64,000 nucleotides of DNA from Andalucia godoyi (lineage: Eukaryota; Discoba; Jakobea; Jakobida; Andaluciidae). The position numbers and the translations under genes are program-made. Position 1 is the stretch's first letter. Each line of letters begins with the position of its first letter. The DNA lies in NCBI GenBank assembly GCA_009859145.1, contig VRVR01000051.1:69549-133548 (forward strand), written 5' to 3'. The notes under the pieces were generated by a model. The model worked only from the letters and a program-made list of their open reading frames with translations. It ran no database searches and had not been told where the DNA came from. Positions 18,563 to 28,000 of this stretch are shown one piece after another.

Positions 18563-20167
18563 TCACCTTCCAGGAAGTCCCTTTGGACGCGAGATACGGG
18601 AAGACAAATCTCTGACGTTTCCCACTACTTGATGCACAGCTGCGATCCACGCATGCAGCTCCTCTTCAGACTGGGCCCACAGCACAAAGCCCGTTTGCTT
18701 GTCCCCAATCACAAATCCGTATGCCGCCGCTGCGGAAATCTTGGGATTGCCGTCGCTTGCGGTGCTTGAAACCGGGGATGGCAACGGAGAGTTCAGAGAG
18801 AGTGCCGAACTTTGGTCACTTGTTGATGATGACGATGCCGATGGTGGTGGTGACGGTAGCGGTGGTGATGATGATGCAGTTGTTGCATGGATAGGAGTGG
18901 CAGTGGGAGTGGACAATTCCGCAAGTGAATACGCATCAAAATAGTCATCGGCATTGTCCATGAGCATGTACACGTGACTTGTGGCCCTCTTCTTGATCTT
19001 TGCAATGACAACCATGTCTGAAAACAGCAATATGTCGCGAGTCTTGCGTTTTCCCACAGATGCAGTGTGCAGACTCGGACGAGACGCACGCAAAACACTC
19101 GGCCAGTCGCTTGCGGAGATTCCGCAGGCCATCTCCCCAGACATGTGCGGAGTAGAAGCAGCAGACGTTCGATACGACATCTTCGTGCAATCCAGTTCTG
19201 CACGCTTCACAAGTCTCCGGGAGGGCTGGAAATGTCGAATGAGCTTTAGCGATTTGAAGAGCTGCATTACGGACGTCGCATTTTCATAATCGCGCTGCTT
19301 CTCATTACAGTACGATGCAATGTCCTTAATCTTTTTCAACACGACGTTCAATCGCTGAAGAACCGGAGCAAAGGACTTGCCGTGAGGAAACTTCTTTTGC
19401 AACTCAGAAAACAGCAACAGATAGCGCGGAATCCTTTGCACCGGAGTAATTAGCAAGCTTTCCAATTCTCCAGAAGCCGCGTCGTCGCCCTTTGACGAGT
19501 TATTTGAAGATGCCTGCAACTGGTACGCGTGATATCGCTGAATGTACGCAATGGTCAAGCGAAGCGAGTCCACATTGCGTTCAAAAATCGCCACAATTTG
19601 CTCCAGAGCATTCCGTTGGTCATCGAGCGAGATCTTTTGAACGGACTCCAAGAGCGGTCGATGAATGCTTACGAGCGTCATGAGATCGCCGTTCAGCGGA
19701 TGCGGAGACGCGCACTTTAGCAACGCCGCAGAAAGACACGACACATATGTTGTCTCTGTGCTTTTCATTTCCTTGACGATATGCATGCAATAGTCCAGTC
19801 TGCGTGCATCCTCGGTTGGATCAACAATGCTCTTCTGAAGCTCATGAATCACTGCACGTTGGTTTTGCCGATGCATCTGATGCTGATAATCATGATCCTG
19901 ATGCTGATGCTGATGCTGATGCACTCTTGATTTGTCCGCAGCATCCATCACCACGACGTCCAGATGATCCTGTTCATCCGCCGCAGACTCGCCGTTTTCT
20001 TCGTGCTGTTGCAGCTGCTGCTTGGCCTCCTGATCATCGGATCCATCCGGCTCGGAATTCGTGAATGCAGAAAATAGAAAATCTTTGACAGTCGTGCCGA
20101 ATAGCCACTGTCTGCAGTACCATGCAGAGGCAAAGAGGACCACAGCAGTCACTGCTAGTGTAAGCAT
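18563..20167 (-). CDS. Membrane-anchored RhoGEF with DH-PH module (534 aa)
   Basis: Start taken at the ATG at 20167; the frame extends further only to a TTG. Residues ~2-18 form a hydrophobic signal-anchor (L-T-L-A-V-T-A-V-V-L-F-A). A Gln/His-rich linker with a H-Q-H-Q-H-Q tract follows. The DH domain (~120-305) shows the family's V-K-E-M-K-S-T-E-T-T-Y-V helix, the L-L-I-T-P-V-Q-R-I-P-R-Y core and a closing helix. A PH-like domain follows (~310-530) with a Ser/Thr-rich insertion and a C-terminal E-E-E-L-H-A-W-I helix. DH domains catalyse nucleotide exchange on Rho-family GTPases. The membrane anchor would place this one on an endomembrane or the plasma membrane. The neighbouring diaphanous formin is an expected downstream effector. 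The stop overlaps a ggtgagc sequence resembling a splice donor, so a spliced C-terminal extension is possible. Confidence 0.9.
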   Translation of the reverse strand: MLTLAVTAVVLFASAWYCRQWLFGTTVKDFLFSAFTNSEPDGSDDQEAKQQLQQHEENGESAADEQDHLDVVVMDAADKSRVHQHQHQHQDHDYQHQMHRQNQRAVIHELQKSIVDPTEDARRLDYCMHIVKEMKSTETTYVSCLSAALLKCASPHPLNGDLMTLVSIHRPLLESVQKISLDDQRNALEQIVAIFERNVDSLRLTIAYIQRYHAYQLQASSNNSSKGDDAASGELESLLITPVQRIPRYLLLFSELQKKFPHGKSFAPVLQRLNVVLKKIKDIASYCNEKQRDYENATSVMQLFKSLKLIRHFQPSRRLVKRAELDCTKMSYRTSAASTPHMSGEMACGISASDWPSVLRASRPSLHTASVGKRKTRDILLFSDMVVIAKIKKRATSHVYMLMDNADDYFDAYSLAELSTPTATPIHATTASSSPPLPSPPPSASSSSTSDQSSALSLNSPLPSPVSSTASDGNPKISAAAAYGFVIGDKQTGFVLWAQSEEELHAWIAAVHQVVGNVRDLSSRISRPKGLPGR

Positions 20168-20274
20168 CGGAGGCGGAGGTGCAATTTTCAGTTCGTCGAA
20201 GAGGGAGCGCACTGCCAAAAAGGAAAAGGGAGGGATGATTCGGACCAGCAATTAATAACACTTAAAGAAACAGA

Positions 20275-20315
20275 AGAACGAATGAACGAATGAATGAACG
20301 AACGAACGAATGAAC
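20275..20315. repeat. Degenerate (aacg/aatg) tetranucleotide repeat
   Basis: Alternating gaac/gaat tetramers lie about 110 bp upstream of the RhoGEF ATG, probably in its promoter or 5' untranslated region. No function is visible. Confidence 0.85.
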
Positions 20316-20514
20316 AAGGCTGCAAAGATTGTTTATCAGCAAATTGACTCGCGACGAGTTTACTATTGCTTTCGTTCGTCAATCGGGTCTGGAAATCGAG
20401 GAGTCGGAGGGAGTCGGAGAATTTCATTCATCAAAGTACTCAACTGGGGATTGGAGAGAGGGGAAGTCGCGTACAGCAGGTGATAAGGAAAGAAAACGAA
20501 CATAGAGCGGCTCT

Positions 20515-21113
20515 TGCATTGTACACGAACCACGGACAATCGTCGCTGATCACCCATAATCAATGCTGCAACCCAACATGCATAGCATGATTTGGAAGGG
20601 GGCAGGCCCCAACACGCCCTTCGGCATGAGAGACGTTTCGAAAATAGATGTTGCGCGCGCCGTTCCAGTCGCGGTCGATCGTGCATTTGCACGATGGGCA
20701 ACAAAACACCACCTTGTTTCCATACAACTTGCGATGGATTTCCCGGCAACGGCCGCACGTTTCAGACGTGCACTCCTCCGTCACAAGTCACAATCGACAC
20801 CTGCCGCGCCGTTTTGCTTCAGATCCAGCGCCGGAAGGTGGCGGTGGAGATTGACATGGGTCTTGCGCAGCGTTGCGGGCGTGACGGACATGGTGCGTTG
20901 CATGGACAGTCGAAATAAGAAATGAGCGTCGCTGTGCGAGAATGCAACGCGGTGGCGTGTTTACAGGGATTCCATGATCAAAATGGGGCGAAACGAATCG
21001 GGCATCGTGTGACGGAGTTGCTTAAGATAACAAACGCATGCGGCATGGTGCGTGGCAGTGGTTTTCTTTGCGTGCGCTTTAGATTGCTTCATCATTTCGC
21101 AATAAGTGGCGGC
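20515..21113 (-). pseudogene. Relic of TnpB/Fanzor nuclease 3' portion (copy 2), inverted duplicate of 60214-60816
   Basis: Read on the minus strand, this ends in T-E-E-C-T-S-E-T-C-G-R-C, then F-C-C-P-S-C-K-C-T, then I-D-R-D-W-N-G-A-R-N-I. That is the zinc-finger plus RuvC-III tail typical of TnpB/Fanzor (compare T-S-K-T-C-x-x-C-G ... C-P-x-C-G ... D-R-D-x-N-A-A-R-N-I). All finger cysteines and the catalytic-type Asp are present. Upstream, a segment with T-P-A-T-L-R-K and L-H-R-H-L-P lies in another frame and ends in a stop immediately before the finger. A stop also follows I-M-E-S-L further 5'. The coding region is therefore broken and 5'-incomplete. The same breaks appear in the copy near 60.5 kb. 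It lies 60 bp from the 3' end of the MROH1-like gene. Confidence 0.78.
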
Positions 21114-21172
21114 GATGCGCGGGGCAGAGAGTGCAGAGTATTTTATTGCTATGAAAACAGAAGCAGCAAAAG

Positions 21173-24100
21173 TCAAGCCATGCTCAACATACCCAATCCA
21201 CGCGCACACGAAGATCGGACTTCTGCAGCAGCATCCTTTGCGACACCCTTTACAAGGTTGTCGACTACCGCATCGACATCGCAGTCGTTGGAGATCTGCA
21301 ATGACGCCGCAGCCACACCAGCAGCGACAATGGCAGAAGAACCGCGGATAGAAGGCCACTTGCTCTTTTGCAAATACGCAAGAAGACCATTCGTCATTCT
21401 CGTAACACGGTCAGGCAGATCTTGGACAAAGATCGTGGCGAATCTCGTCGCAAACACAGTCATGTCAAGTCGGTACTCCGGGTCGAGGAACCTTTCCTTT
21501 GCCAGTTCCACCAAAGAAGCAGAACGCATGGCAGGAGACAGGTTGCGGAAGACAGACTTTGCAATGGAGCGAACAGTAGGAGCAGGATCGTCAAAATGGA
21601 CCAGCACCGCAGGCATGTTCACAAGCACTTGCTCCTCGAAGGACTCGTTGTGCTGGATCACGTCGATGAATCTGTGCAGAATGGCAAACACTTGGAATGC
21701 GCCTTCCCGGATTCGGTGATCATCCGCATCGAATGAGGATCGGATCCGCAAGCAGACATTCACAATGACGGCAGCAATGCGCTTGCCATCGACTTTGCGG
21801 AAGATGCGGAGCATGGAATTGAGGGCAGTGAGCTGCACTTCAAGCAGCTTGTTCATCGTTGCAGATGCTGCAGGAGATGTGGCACTAGGCTGCGCAGGTT
21901 GCCCTCCAGCAACACTCAAAGTATCCGCGTGAGACAACAGTGCAGACAGCACTGGAGTGGCGTGCGTGTTGCACCCCTCTTCATTTTCAGAAATGTGGCC
22001 GAGCCCGTGAAGGGCAATAACCTTCACCGGAAGCGATTCATCCATGCCCGTCTTCAACAGCAAAGCGTTCACGAGGGAGGTGATCATATCCAGAGAAGCA
22101 TGCAACTGAGTCTTGTTCGCAGACCTGCAGAAGAAACGCAGCAACGCAGCCATGCAGCCAGTGGCAACAACAACAATACCAGTATTCTCCAAACGAGACA
22201 AAGACGAAAACGTCTGCTCATATACAGACTCTGCATCGTCCGGGAATCGCTCCAGGTACAGCTCGCTGATCGTTTCCATATTCTCCGCACCACCAGCGCA
22301 AGGGTTTTCCACGCCATACAATCCTAGGCAATGAAGAAAGGACACCAACGCATCTCGCGCATCGTTCTTAGCCTGAGGGCCAGCAGCAGCAGGAGTAGCA
22401 GGAGTAGCCGCAGCGGCCGCAAACTCAATAATTCCTAAACGAAGCGACAGCGCAATGAACAGCGAAATTCGATGATCCTGCACAAGCGGTCTCATTTGCG
22501 TTTGGCGGTCTCCTGCAAACATGTGCTTGCACGCACGAGTCATGGCAACCGCAATATCTTCTCGTGTCACAGAAACCAGATGCTTGCAAATATCCCCCAT
22601 GATGCGATCCGACAACCCACTGTCCGCAGCAATCGCCTGGATAGCTTTGCACACGTGCACGGTGTCCGGAATTTCCAGCAGCATTCGGAAAATCCGTAAA
22701 GGATCAAACTTCGCAAGAGCACGAACAATATGCAGAATCCCGGGCAACGCCTGTTCCGAACAACTATTCAGCGTCTGCACGACAACATGTCTCGCAAACA
22801 AGTCAAAATCGGCAGGACTCAACAAATCACCACGAGCCTTGATGAACTGATTTGTGAACATAAGAGCGAGGGGTGCTTCAAGAGGCATGTTCGTCAAAAG
22901 GTTCATCCATTCCTCTTGATGCGACAGCAAGGCAAACGCAAGAATGGATGTGACTTCCTGCGCGATATCCAAAGCAGACTCGGCAGAGGTGTCCGAAACG
23001 TTGGCAGACGCAAGCAGCTTTTGCAGCGCATCGGGAACCTGTTCTTCGCTGCGCAAGAAAAGATCCATCCGCAACAACAGGTACATTGCTTCCACAACTC
23101 TGGGATCTCCGCAAAATGGCATCAGAATCGCAATTCTGACTCCGTAATCCTTCAACCATTCTTCCGGAATAACGTTGGGATCCTCGACTACTCTGGCCGC
23201 AAAATGCTTCAACAGAGCAACGAGGAAACGCCCGCCATACTCTACAGTACTCTTCTTGAGCAGACTCTGTTCGACCTGTCCAAGCAGCTTGTACAAATGA
23301 GCAATTGAAATTTCACAAGAAAGCATCTCCACAAGAACTGATTCTACTTGTGCAGTGGCCACCGGCACGAACGGAAGCAGCTGCTGAAAAATGTCAATCT
23401 TCATGTTCTTCGTGGACGGCTTAGGGATCGAAACAAGTGCACGGATGGCTGACACTCCTTCAGAGATAATAGGGATGTTTTGGTTGGACGAAGACCCATC
23501 CCTGTCTCTATCCTTGTCCTTTTCTTTTTCTTTTTCCTTTTCCTTCTCCTTGAGAGTCTCTTTCAAACACGAAAGAATCTGCACCAAAACATCCTCCTTC
23601 ATATGCATGTCGGGCAGATGCGCAAAGACCGTTTCAAGAGCCCGAAACGCTTCGATACGCTCGAGTTCGTTCGACACCTTTGTCGTACGAAGCATATTCA
23701 GCAGCGACGACATCACGTGCGAATCGCACCGGGACTTGAACAGAACTGGATCGGCGTGCTTGGGAATGCTTCCAAAGATTGAACAGCATCGCATGCGGGC
23801 CACCTCGTCTTCTCGCTTCTTTCCCCATTTCGGCTGCTTCATAAATCCGTTGACCTTCTCCAGCACCACATCAAGATGATTCGCAGCACACTGTCCAAAA
23901 CACTCAGCGAAATCGTGCACGGAAACAGCACCAGAATACGGAGCATTCGCAATCGCAGCAGCGGCTTGAATAAGCGCCTTGTCGCCTGTGTATTCTTCGA
24001 ATCCCACAAGGTAGTACTGTATGAAAACGCTTTCCAGCAACAGGGCCACTGTTTGTCGATGCTCAATCAAATTCAAGGCCCTCCCGGCGTCTGACAGCAT

Positions 24101-25816
24101 TCGCTGTTCAATGAAAGCGCGAGCAATCCCTGGAATTGTCCAGATAGGTTCAGAGATCTGTTTCTCTGGGGAATGGAAGATGGCCAGAAAATCTGCATTC
24201 TTGAAACGAAGAGCTCTCGCAATCAGCGCTTCTTTAGGCGGCGTGTTCGGTGTCTTCACATACTCGGTCTGCCCCGAATGATTAAATGCGTGTATTGCAC
24301 ATTTCATCATCAAGGGAACGCAATGTTCCAGCGATGAATCCATGATGGGATCAAGGATCCAAGGCCAGAGCACAGTAGACGACGACTCCACCGTGGAAGT
24401 GTACAGCCACAAGGACTGGTGGCCCTTTCTCAACACAAAGTGTCGAAGCAAATCTTGGCCGCCCTCAAGAAGCAACGCCCCTGTGCCTCCAAGCTGCAAA
24501 ATTGTCAGGATGATGGCGTTTTCAACATCCGGATGCGTTTCATTTTTGCAGGCAAGCAGCAGCGAAATGATACGGGATGGTTCAATATTCCGTGTGCTCA
24601 AATGTCGAAGAACGGACAGAGTAGCCAGACGCACCGGAGCTTCCTTATCTTTTGGATTCTCCATGTTCTTCTGCAGCTGGAACAAGACTGGATCCGAAAA
24701 CATGCGGACACACAGCGTTTCGAACACCCGCAGTACATCGTAGTGAATGCGCAGAAGTTCCATGTCTGCCTGATCAAACGTCTGCTTGGCCATTTGATTC
24801 AACATTGGGATCAACTCCTTCAACTGCGGCTCGATAACAAGGATTGGAGCAGCGCTCAACGCATCAGAGAAGCCGCGCATGACATTTGGATCCACGTCTT
24901 TCTTGCAGTCCTTCTTCAGCAGCGTCATGAACGCCAAGATCAGCCGTTGAGCGTTTGCTTCGACTTCAGTCGGAGACAGCTGCCGGAAGATCTTTCCACA
25001 CGCCGCTGCAGCCGTTGCACGCACGGATGCCTCTTTGTGGCCCGTCATCCACTTTCCAACCAGCAAATCGAAGACTGCAGAGAAGTCCTGCTCGCCGAAA
25101 CCAGTCGAATGATCCAGTGCTGCATCCGCAAATGCCCTGAGTGTGTCGCAAATGACAATGAAAACACGGTCCATTTTCACCTGCCCAAGACATGGGGTAA
25201 GTCGGATCAAGACATCGCGGATAAACTTCGGGTTTCGAATCACCTGTGCAGCTTCAAGCACTGCCAGGTTTGGCAGCTGTCCAGGAACAATGTATGGTGT
25301 CAAAAGCTCGATAATCACCACTTCTGGGAGTGTTTGCAGCAACTTCATGGCTGTAGAAACGATAATCTCGTCGCTCGAACTGGTCATTTCTTCGATGCAA
25401 AGTCCGCCCAACGCAACAATCGAAGCGCCAGACAGCTGCCTCTTGATCTCCGGCGCTGGCGTTGGAGTTGGCGTTGGCGTTGCCGCCGAGGCGTCACCTT
25501 CGGCTGTTGATGACGAGCACAGTTGATAAATCTGGTCGACGGCAGTGTACAACAAGAGCTTTGCAGTAATTTTGAGGGATTTCCGATTGGACTGGAGAAA
25601 CGCGACTGCCCGATTCATGAATTCCTGTGACTGGTTTCTTCCAAGCGAAAGCAGCGCGTCGGATACATACGATCGAACCACTGCATCCGAGTCACTGGCT
25701 GCCTCAAACAGCGACTGGAAGATCTGAGAGAGTCTCTGGATCTCAAATGATCGCGGAGGATTGCCGGAAGCTGCCGGACTCGTCGAGTTCCTCGATGCCT
25801 GGTACGACACTGACAT
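21173..25816 (-). CDS. MROH1: MROH1-like HEAT-repeat protein (1547 aa)
   Basis: ATG at 25816. The whole protein is alpha-helical in pattern, built of tandem HEAT-like helix pairs. At the N-terminus, D-A-V-V-R-S-Y-V-S-D-A-L-L-S-L-G resembles the opening repeats of maestro HEAT-like proteins. The C-terminal ~200 residues give the best match to MROH1: V-N-V-C-L-R-I-R-S-S-F-D, then R-E-G-A-F-Q-V-F, D-D-P-A-P-T-V-R-S, and a terminal A-A-A-E-V-R-S-S-C-A-R-G-L-G. A low-complexity E-K/D-R tract lies near residue 760. MROH1 is a lysosome/late-endosome-associated scaffold in animals; here the role is inferred only from the family. Length (about 1550 versus about 1640 residues in vertebrates) agrees. 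Confidence 0.78.
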   Translation of the reverse strand: MSVSYQASRNSTSPAASGNPPRSFEIQRLSQIFQSLFEAASDSDAVVRSYVSDALLSLGRNQSQEFMNRAVAFLQSNRKSLKITAKLLLYTAVDQIYQLCSSSTAEGDASAATPTPTPTPAPEIKRQLSGASIVALGGLCIEEMTSSSDEIIVSTAMKLLQTLPEVVIIELLTPYIVPGQLPNLAVLEAAQVIRNPKFIRDVLIRLTPCLGQVKMDRVFIVICDTLRAFADAALDHSTGFGEQDFSAVFDLLVGKWMTGHKEASVRATAAAACGKIFRQLSPTEVEANAQRLILAFMTLLKKDCKKDVDPNVMRGFSDALSAAPILVIEPQLKELIPMLNQMAKQTFDQADMELLRIHYDVLRVFETLCVRMFSDPVLFQLQKNMENPKDKEAPVRLATLSVLRHLSTRNIEPSRIISLLLACKNETHPDVENAIILTILQLGGTGALLLEGGQDLLRHFVLRKGHQSLWLYTSTVESSSTVLWPWILDPIMDSSLEHCVPLMMKCAIHAFNHSGQTEYVKTPNTPPKEALIARALRFKNADFLAIFHSPEKQISEPIWTIPGIARAFIEQRMLSDAGRALNLIEHRQTVALLLESVFIQYYLVGFEEYTGDKALIQAAAAIANAPYSGAVSVHDFAECFGQCAANHLDVVLEKVNGFMKQPKWGKKREDEVARMRCCSIFGSIPKHADPVLFKSRCDSHVMSSLLNMLRTTKVSNELERIEAFRALETVFAHLPDMHMKEDVLVQILSCLKETLKEKEKEKEKEKDKDRDRDGSSSNQNIPIISEGVSAIRALVSIPKPSTKNMKIDIFQQLLPFVPVATAQVESVLVEMLSCEISIAHLYKLLGQVEQSLLKKSTVEYGGRFLVALLKHFAARVVEDPNVIPEEWLKDYGVRIAILMPFCGDPRVVEAMYLLLRMDLFLRSEEQVPDALQKLLASANVSDTSAESALDIAQEVTSILAFALLSHQEEWMNLLTNMPLEAPLALMFTNQFIKARGDLLSPADFDLFARHVVVQTLNSCSEQALPGILHIVRALAKFDPLRIFRMLLEIPDTVHVCKAIQAIAADSGLSDRIMGDICKHLVSVTREDIAVAMTRACKHMFAGDRQTQMRPLVQDHRISLFIALSLRLGIIEFAAAAATPATPAAAGPQAKNDARDALVSFLHCLGLYGVENPCAGGAENMETISELYLERFPDDAESVYEQTFSSLSRLENTGIVVVATGCMAALLRFFCRSANKTQLHASLDMITSLVNALLLKTGMDESLPVKVIALHGLGHISENEEGCNTHATPVLSALLSHADTLSVAGGQPAQPSATSPAASATMNKLLEVQLTALNSMLRIFRKVDGKRIAAVIVNVCLRIRSSFDADDHRIREGAFQVFAILHRFIDVIQHNESFEEQVLVNMPAVLVHFDDPAPTVRSIAKSVFRNLSPAMRSASLVELAKERFLDPEYRLDMTVFATRFATIFVQDLPDRVTRMTNGLLAYLQKSKWPSIRGSSAIVAAGVAAASLQISNDCDVDAVVDNLVKGVAKDAAAEVRSSCARGLGMLSMA

Positions 25817-26194
25817 TGTCTCCAGAACAAAACAAAAACAGAGAAATATAAAATATTATAAAAGAAATCACGTGTCAAAGGGAGGATAAGACGTGAGAGA
25901 ACGAGCCTCCTCTGAATAGCTAAATGAAAGACGGAAAGGCAAAGGAGACGATTCGCGAAACTTTTAGAGAAAACAAGAGAGAGAAGGAGGTTGAAGAACG
26001 TCGGAGGCTGCACGACGCGTGTTTTGAAAGCTTTTCAAATAGACCCTCTTTTGACGACTTCCCAAGGCTCCTAGCATCACTCTCGCAACAACCAGAAAAG
26101 CGTCCAGAAGGGTTTGTGCTTTGTTTGGGTTTTTTATTTGGAGAGGGGAAAGGTATTACGACAGATCAAGAACACGGGACAGGCTGCAGCTGCG
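25817..26194. other. Spacer between MROH1-like and LPCAT-like genes
   Basis: This 378-bp spacer should contain the MROH1-like promoter and the 3' flank of the acyltransferase gene. I see no convincing gene, repeat or terminator-like structure in it. Confidence 0.5.
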
Positions 26195-28000
26195 TCAACA
26201 GCAAGGAAGTTTTCGCTCCTTTGCAGCCTGCTTGAGAAATGCAAACTTGTCTGCGAGAGAATCGTCAACAACGGAAACATTCATGGCTTCTGCCATTGCT
26301 ATTCTGACATTCGCAGCATACAACTCTGCATTATCCAATTCTTCCTTGGACGGCACGTACACCGGCAAATACGTGACCTCGAGTCGTGAATACGGCGACC
26401 AGAGAATGCGCATCGCGAGTTTGTGAGCCGGAATATCCGTAAAGGATGGATCTGCATTCCAGAACTTGTACTTGAGAACCACAGGCTGCACGGGAATCTT
26501 GCACAAGAACGCGCCTCTGTGGAACTTGACCAGCTGTGCACCATTGGATGTTGTGCCTTCCGGAAAGATCACGACAGGAGCCATCTTGTGCGCATCTTGG
26601 TGCAGCACTCTGGAGATCAGAGCATGGGTCGCGCCACCTGTGTGTCTATTCTTCTTGGAGGGCGACGGGCTGCTGGATTCGCCGCCGTTCGTTAACGGCA
26701 TGTTCGAAAACTTGGTGTCCTGATGTGCACAATCGTTGTTGCTGTTGTGGTGGTGGTGGTGTTGGTGACCGCTGACGGATTCCGGAGATTGCGGCTCCGG
26801 AGAAGGTGTCGGAGTCGATTGCGGCACGTCGGGATACGTCGGAGCAAGCATTGCAGACACTGGAGACGGCGAAAGAGGACCGCTTGTGTGAGAGCCAGCC
26901 CCTGTGGCAGGTGCCGTGCGTGCATGAACATGCGTGGTAGGAGTAGAAGGTGGCATTGTTGCGCTCGCATGACCTGCATGACCACCGCCGGTAGCACTGG
27001 CCTCAATGTCACGCTCCACAAAAATGCACTGAAGACCACGAGCGATCACTCCGACAAGCGGCACATCGCGAACACCAGCTTTTGACACAAACGACGGCAT
27101 GCAGTTTCCCATCAGATAGACGATGTCAAAGAATGTCACGTGGTTCGCCACAATCAACTGAGTCTTTCTGGAGTCGGCGTCGGCATCGGCGTCGGCGTCG
27201 GCGTCGGCATCGGCAGCTGCACTGACATCAGTAGCATCACTGGTTGTCGCTGCTGGGTCTCTCTGTTTTGCATTCTTCTCACGCCGAGCTTGCTGTCGCT
27301 CATGATGTGCCTTATACGTTGACGCAAACTGCGACGCCATGTTCTTTCCCTTGACAGAAACCCACAGGAATCCGTAAAGCCAAAGAACAGTCCTCGGCAT
27401 AACCCAGCACGCATCGATCCACTTCCGCCGAGAAGCAGGCATTGGTTGTGTGGTATCGACCCCAAGCGTCACCAACTTGATGATACCAATGAAGGTGAAC
27501 GTAAGAAGCAAAATCAGAACAATGCGCACAATCGCAATCGGCGTCATCAAAATGAAAAGAATAATGTCGTAAACACCAACCGGCCGTGACCGCGTGTGCC
27601 AGGGATTTCGCTTTGGATCTTCAAAATACTTTGCAATCAGCTCCGACCGTGGAGGAGGAACATTCACCGGAGCCAGTGTTCTAGGAACCCCCGAAGCTGG
27701 ACTCGCGGTTGTGGCTGCGGCTGTGGGTTCTTGTTGTTCCTGTTGATGGGAGCCTTCCGGTTCATCTCCAAGATGCTCTTGCTGTGGAGGCAGCGCCGAG
27801 GCGGAGAATGCTGATTGTGATGCTGATTGTGATGGACGAGTCGATTCCTCAGTGACCGCAGAATCGCGCTCAACGTGCACCGACTCTTCACTTACCGGTT
27901 GCTGTTCCTGTGCAGAAGAAGCATGAAGAGCCCCATCTTGCAGCCCCTCCTCCGCATGCGATGCACCAGTCACAGTACCAACCTGCGATTCACCAGACAT
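26195..28000 (-). CDS. LPCAT: LPCAT-type lysophospholipid acyltransferase with long insertion (601 aa)
   Basis: ATG at 28000. An acidic/Gln-rich N-terminal region leads to a hydrophobic hairpin at ~143-180 (ER membrane). The PlsC/LPLAT blocks appear in order. Block I is N-H-V-T-F-F-D at ~282, the catalytic H-x4-D. Block II is C-I-F-V-E-R-D. Block III is I-F-P-E-G-T-T-S-N-G at ~475, and block IV is V-Q-P-V-V-L-K-Y. The C-terminus, L-P-V-Y-V-P-S-K-E-E-L then L-Y-A-A-N-V-R-I-A-M-A-E-A, follows LPCAT1/2 closely. Predicted reaction: acyl-CoA plus lysophosphatidylcholine (or related lysolipid) to phospholipid in ER membranes. Two oddities are an (A-D)n tract just before block I and roughly 120 residues of Ser/Pro/His-rich sequence inserted between blocks II and III. 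Exact lysolipid preference cannot be read. Confidence 0.9.
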   Translation of the reverse strand: MSGESQVGTVTGASHAEEGLQDGALHASSAQEQQPVSEESVHVERDSAVTEESTRPSQSASQSAFSASALPPQQEHLGDEPEGSHQQEQQEPTAAATTASPASGVPRTLAPVNVPPPRSELIAKYFEDPKRNPWHTRSRPVGVYDIILFILMTPIAIVRIVLILLLTFTFIGIIKLVTLGVDTTQPMPASRRKWIDACWVMPRTVLWLYGFLWVSVKGKNMASQFASTYKAHHERQQARREKNAKQRDPAATTSDATDVSAAADADADADADADADSRKTQLIVANHVTFFDIVYLMGNCMPSFVSKAGVRDVPLVGVIARGLQCIFVERDIEASATGGGHAGHASATMPPSTPTTHVHARTAPATGAGSHTSGPLSPSPVSAMLAPTYPDVPQSTPTPSPEPQSPESVSGHQHHHHHNSNNDCAHQDTKFSNMPLTNGGESSSPSPSKKNRHTGGATHALISRVLHQDAHKMAPVVIFPEGTTSNGAQLVKFHRGAFLCKIPVQPVVLKYKFWNADPSFTDIPAHKLAMRILWSPYSRLEVTYLPVYVPSKEELDNAELYAANVRIAMAEAMNVSVVDDSLADKFAFLKQAAKERKLPCC

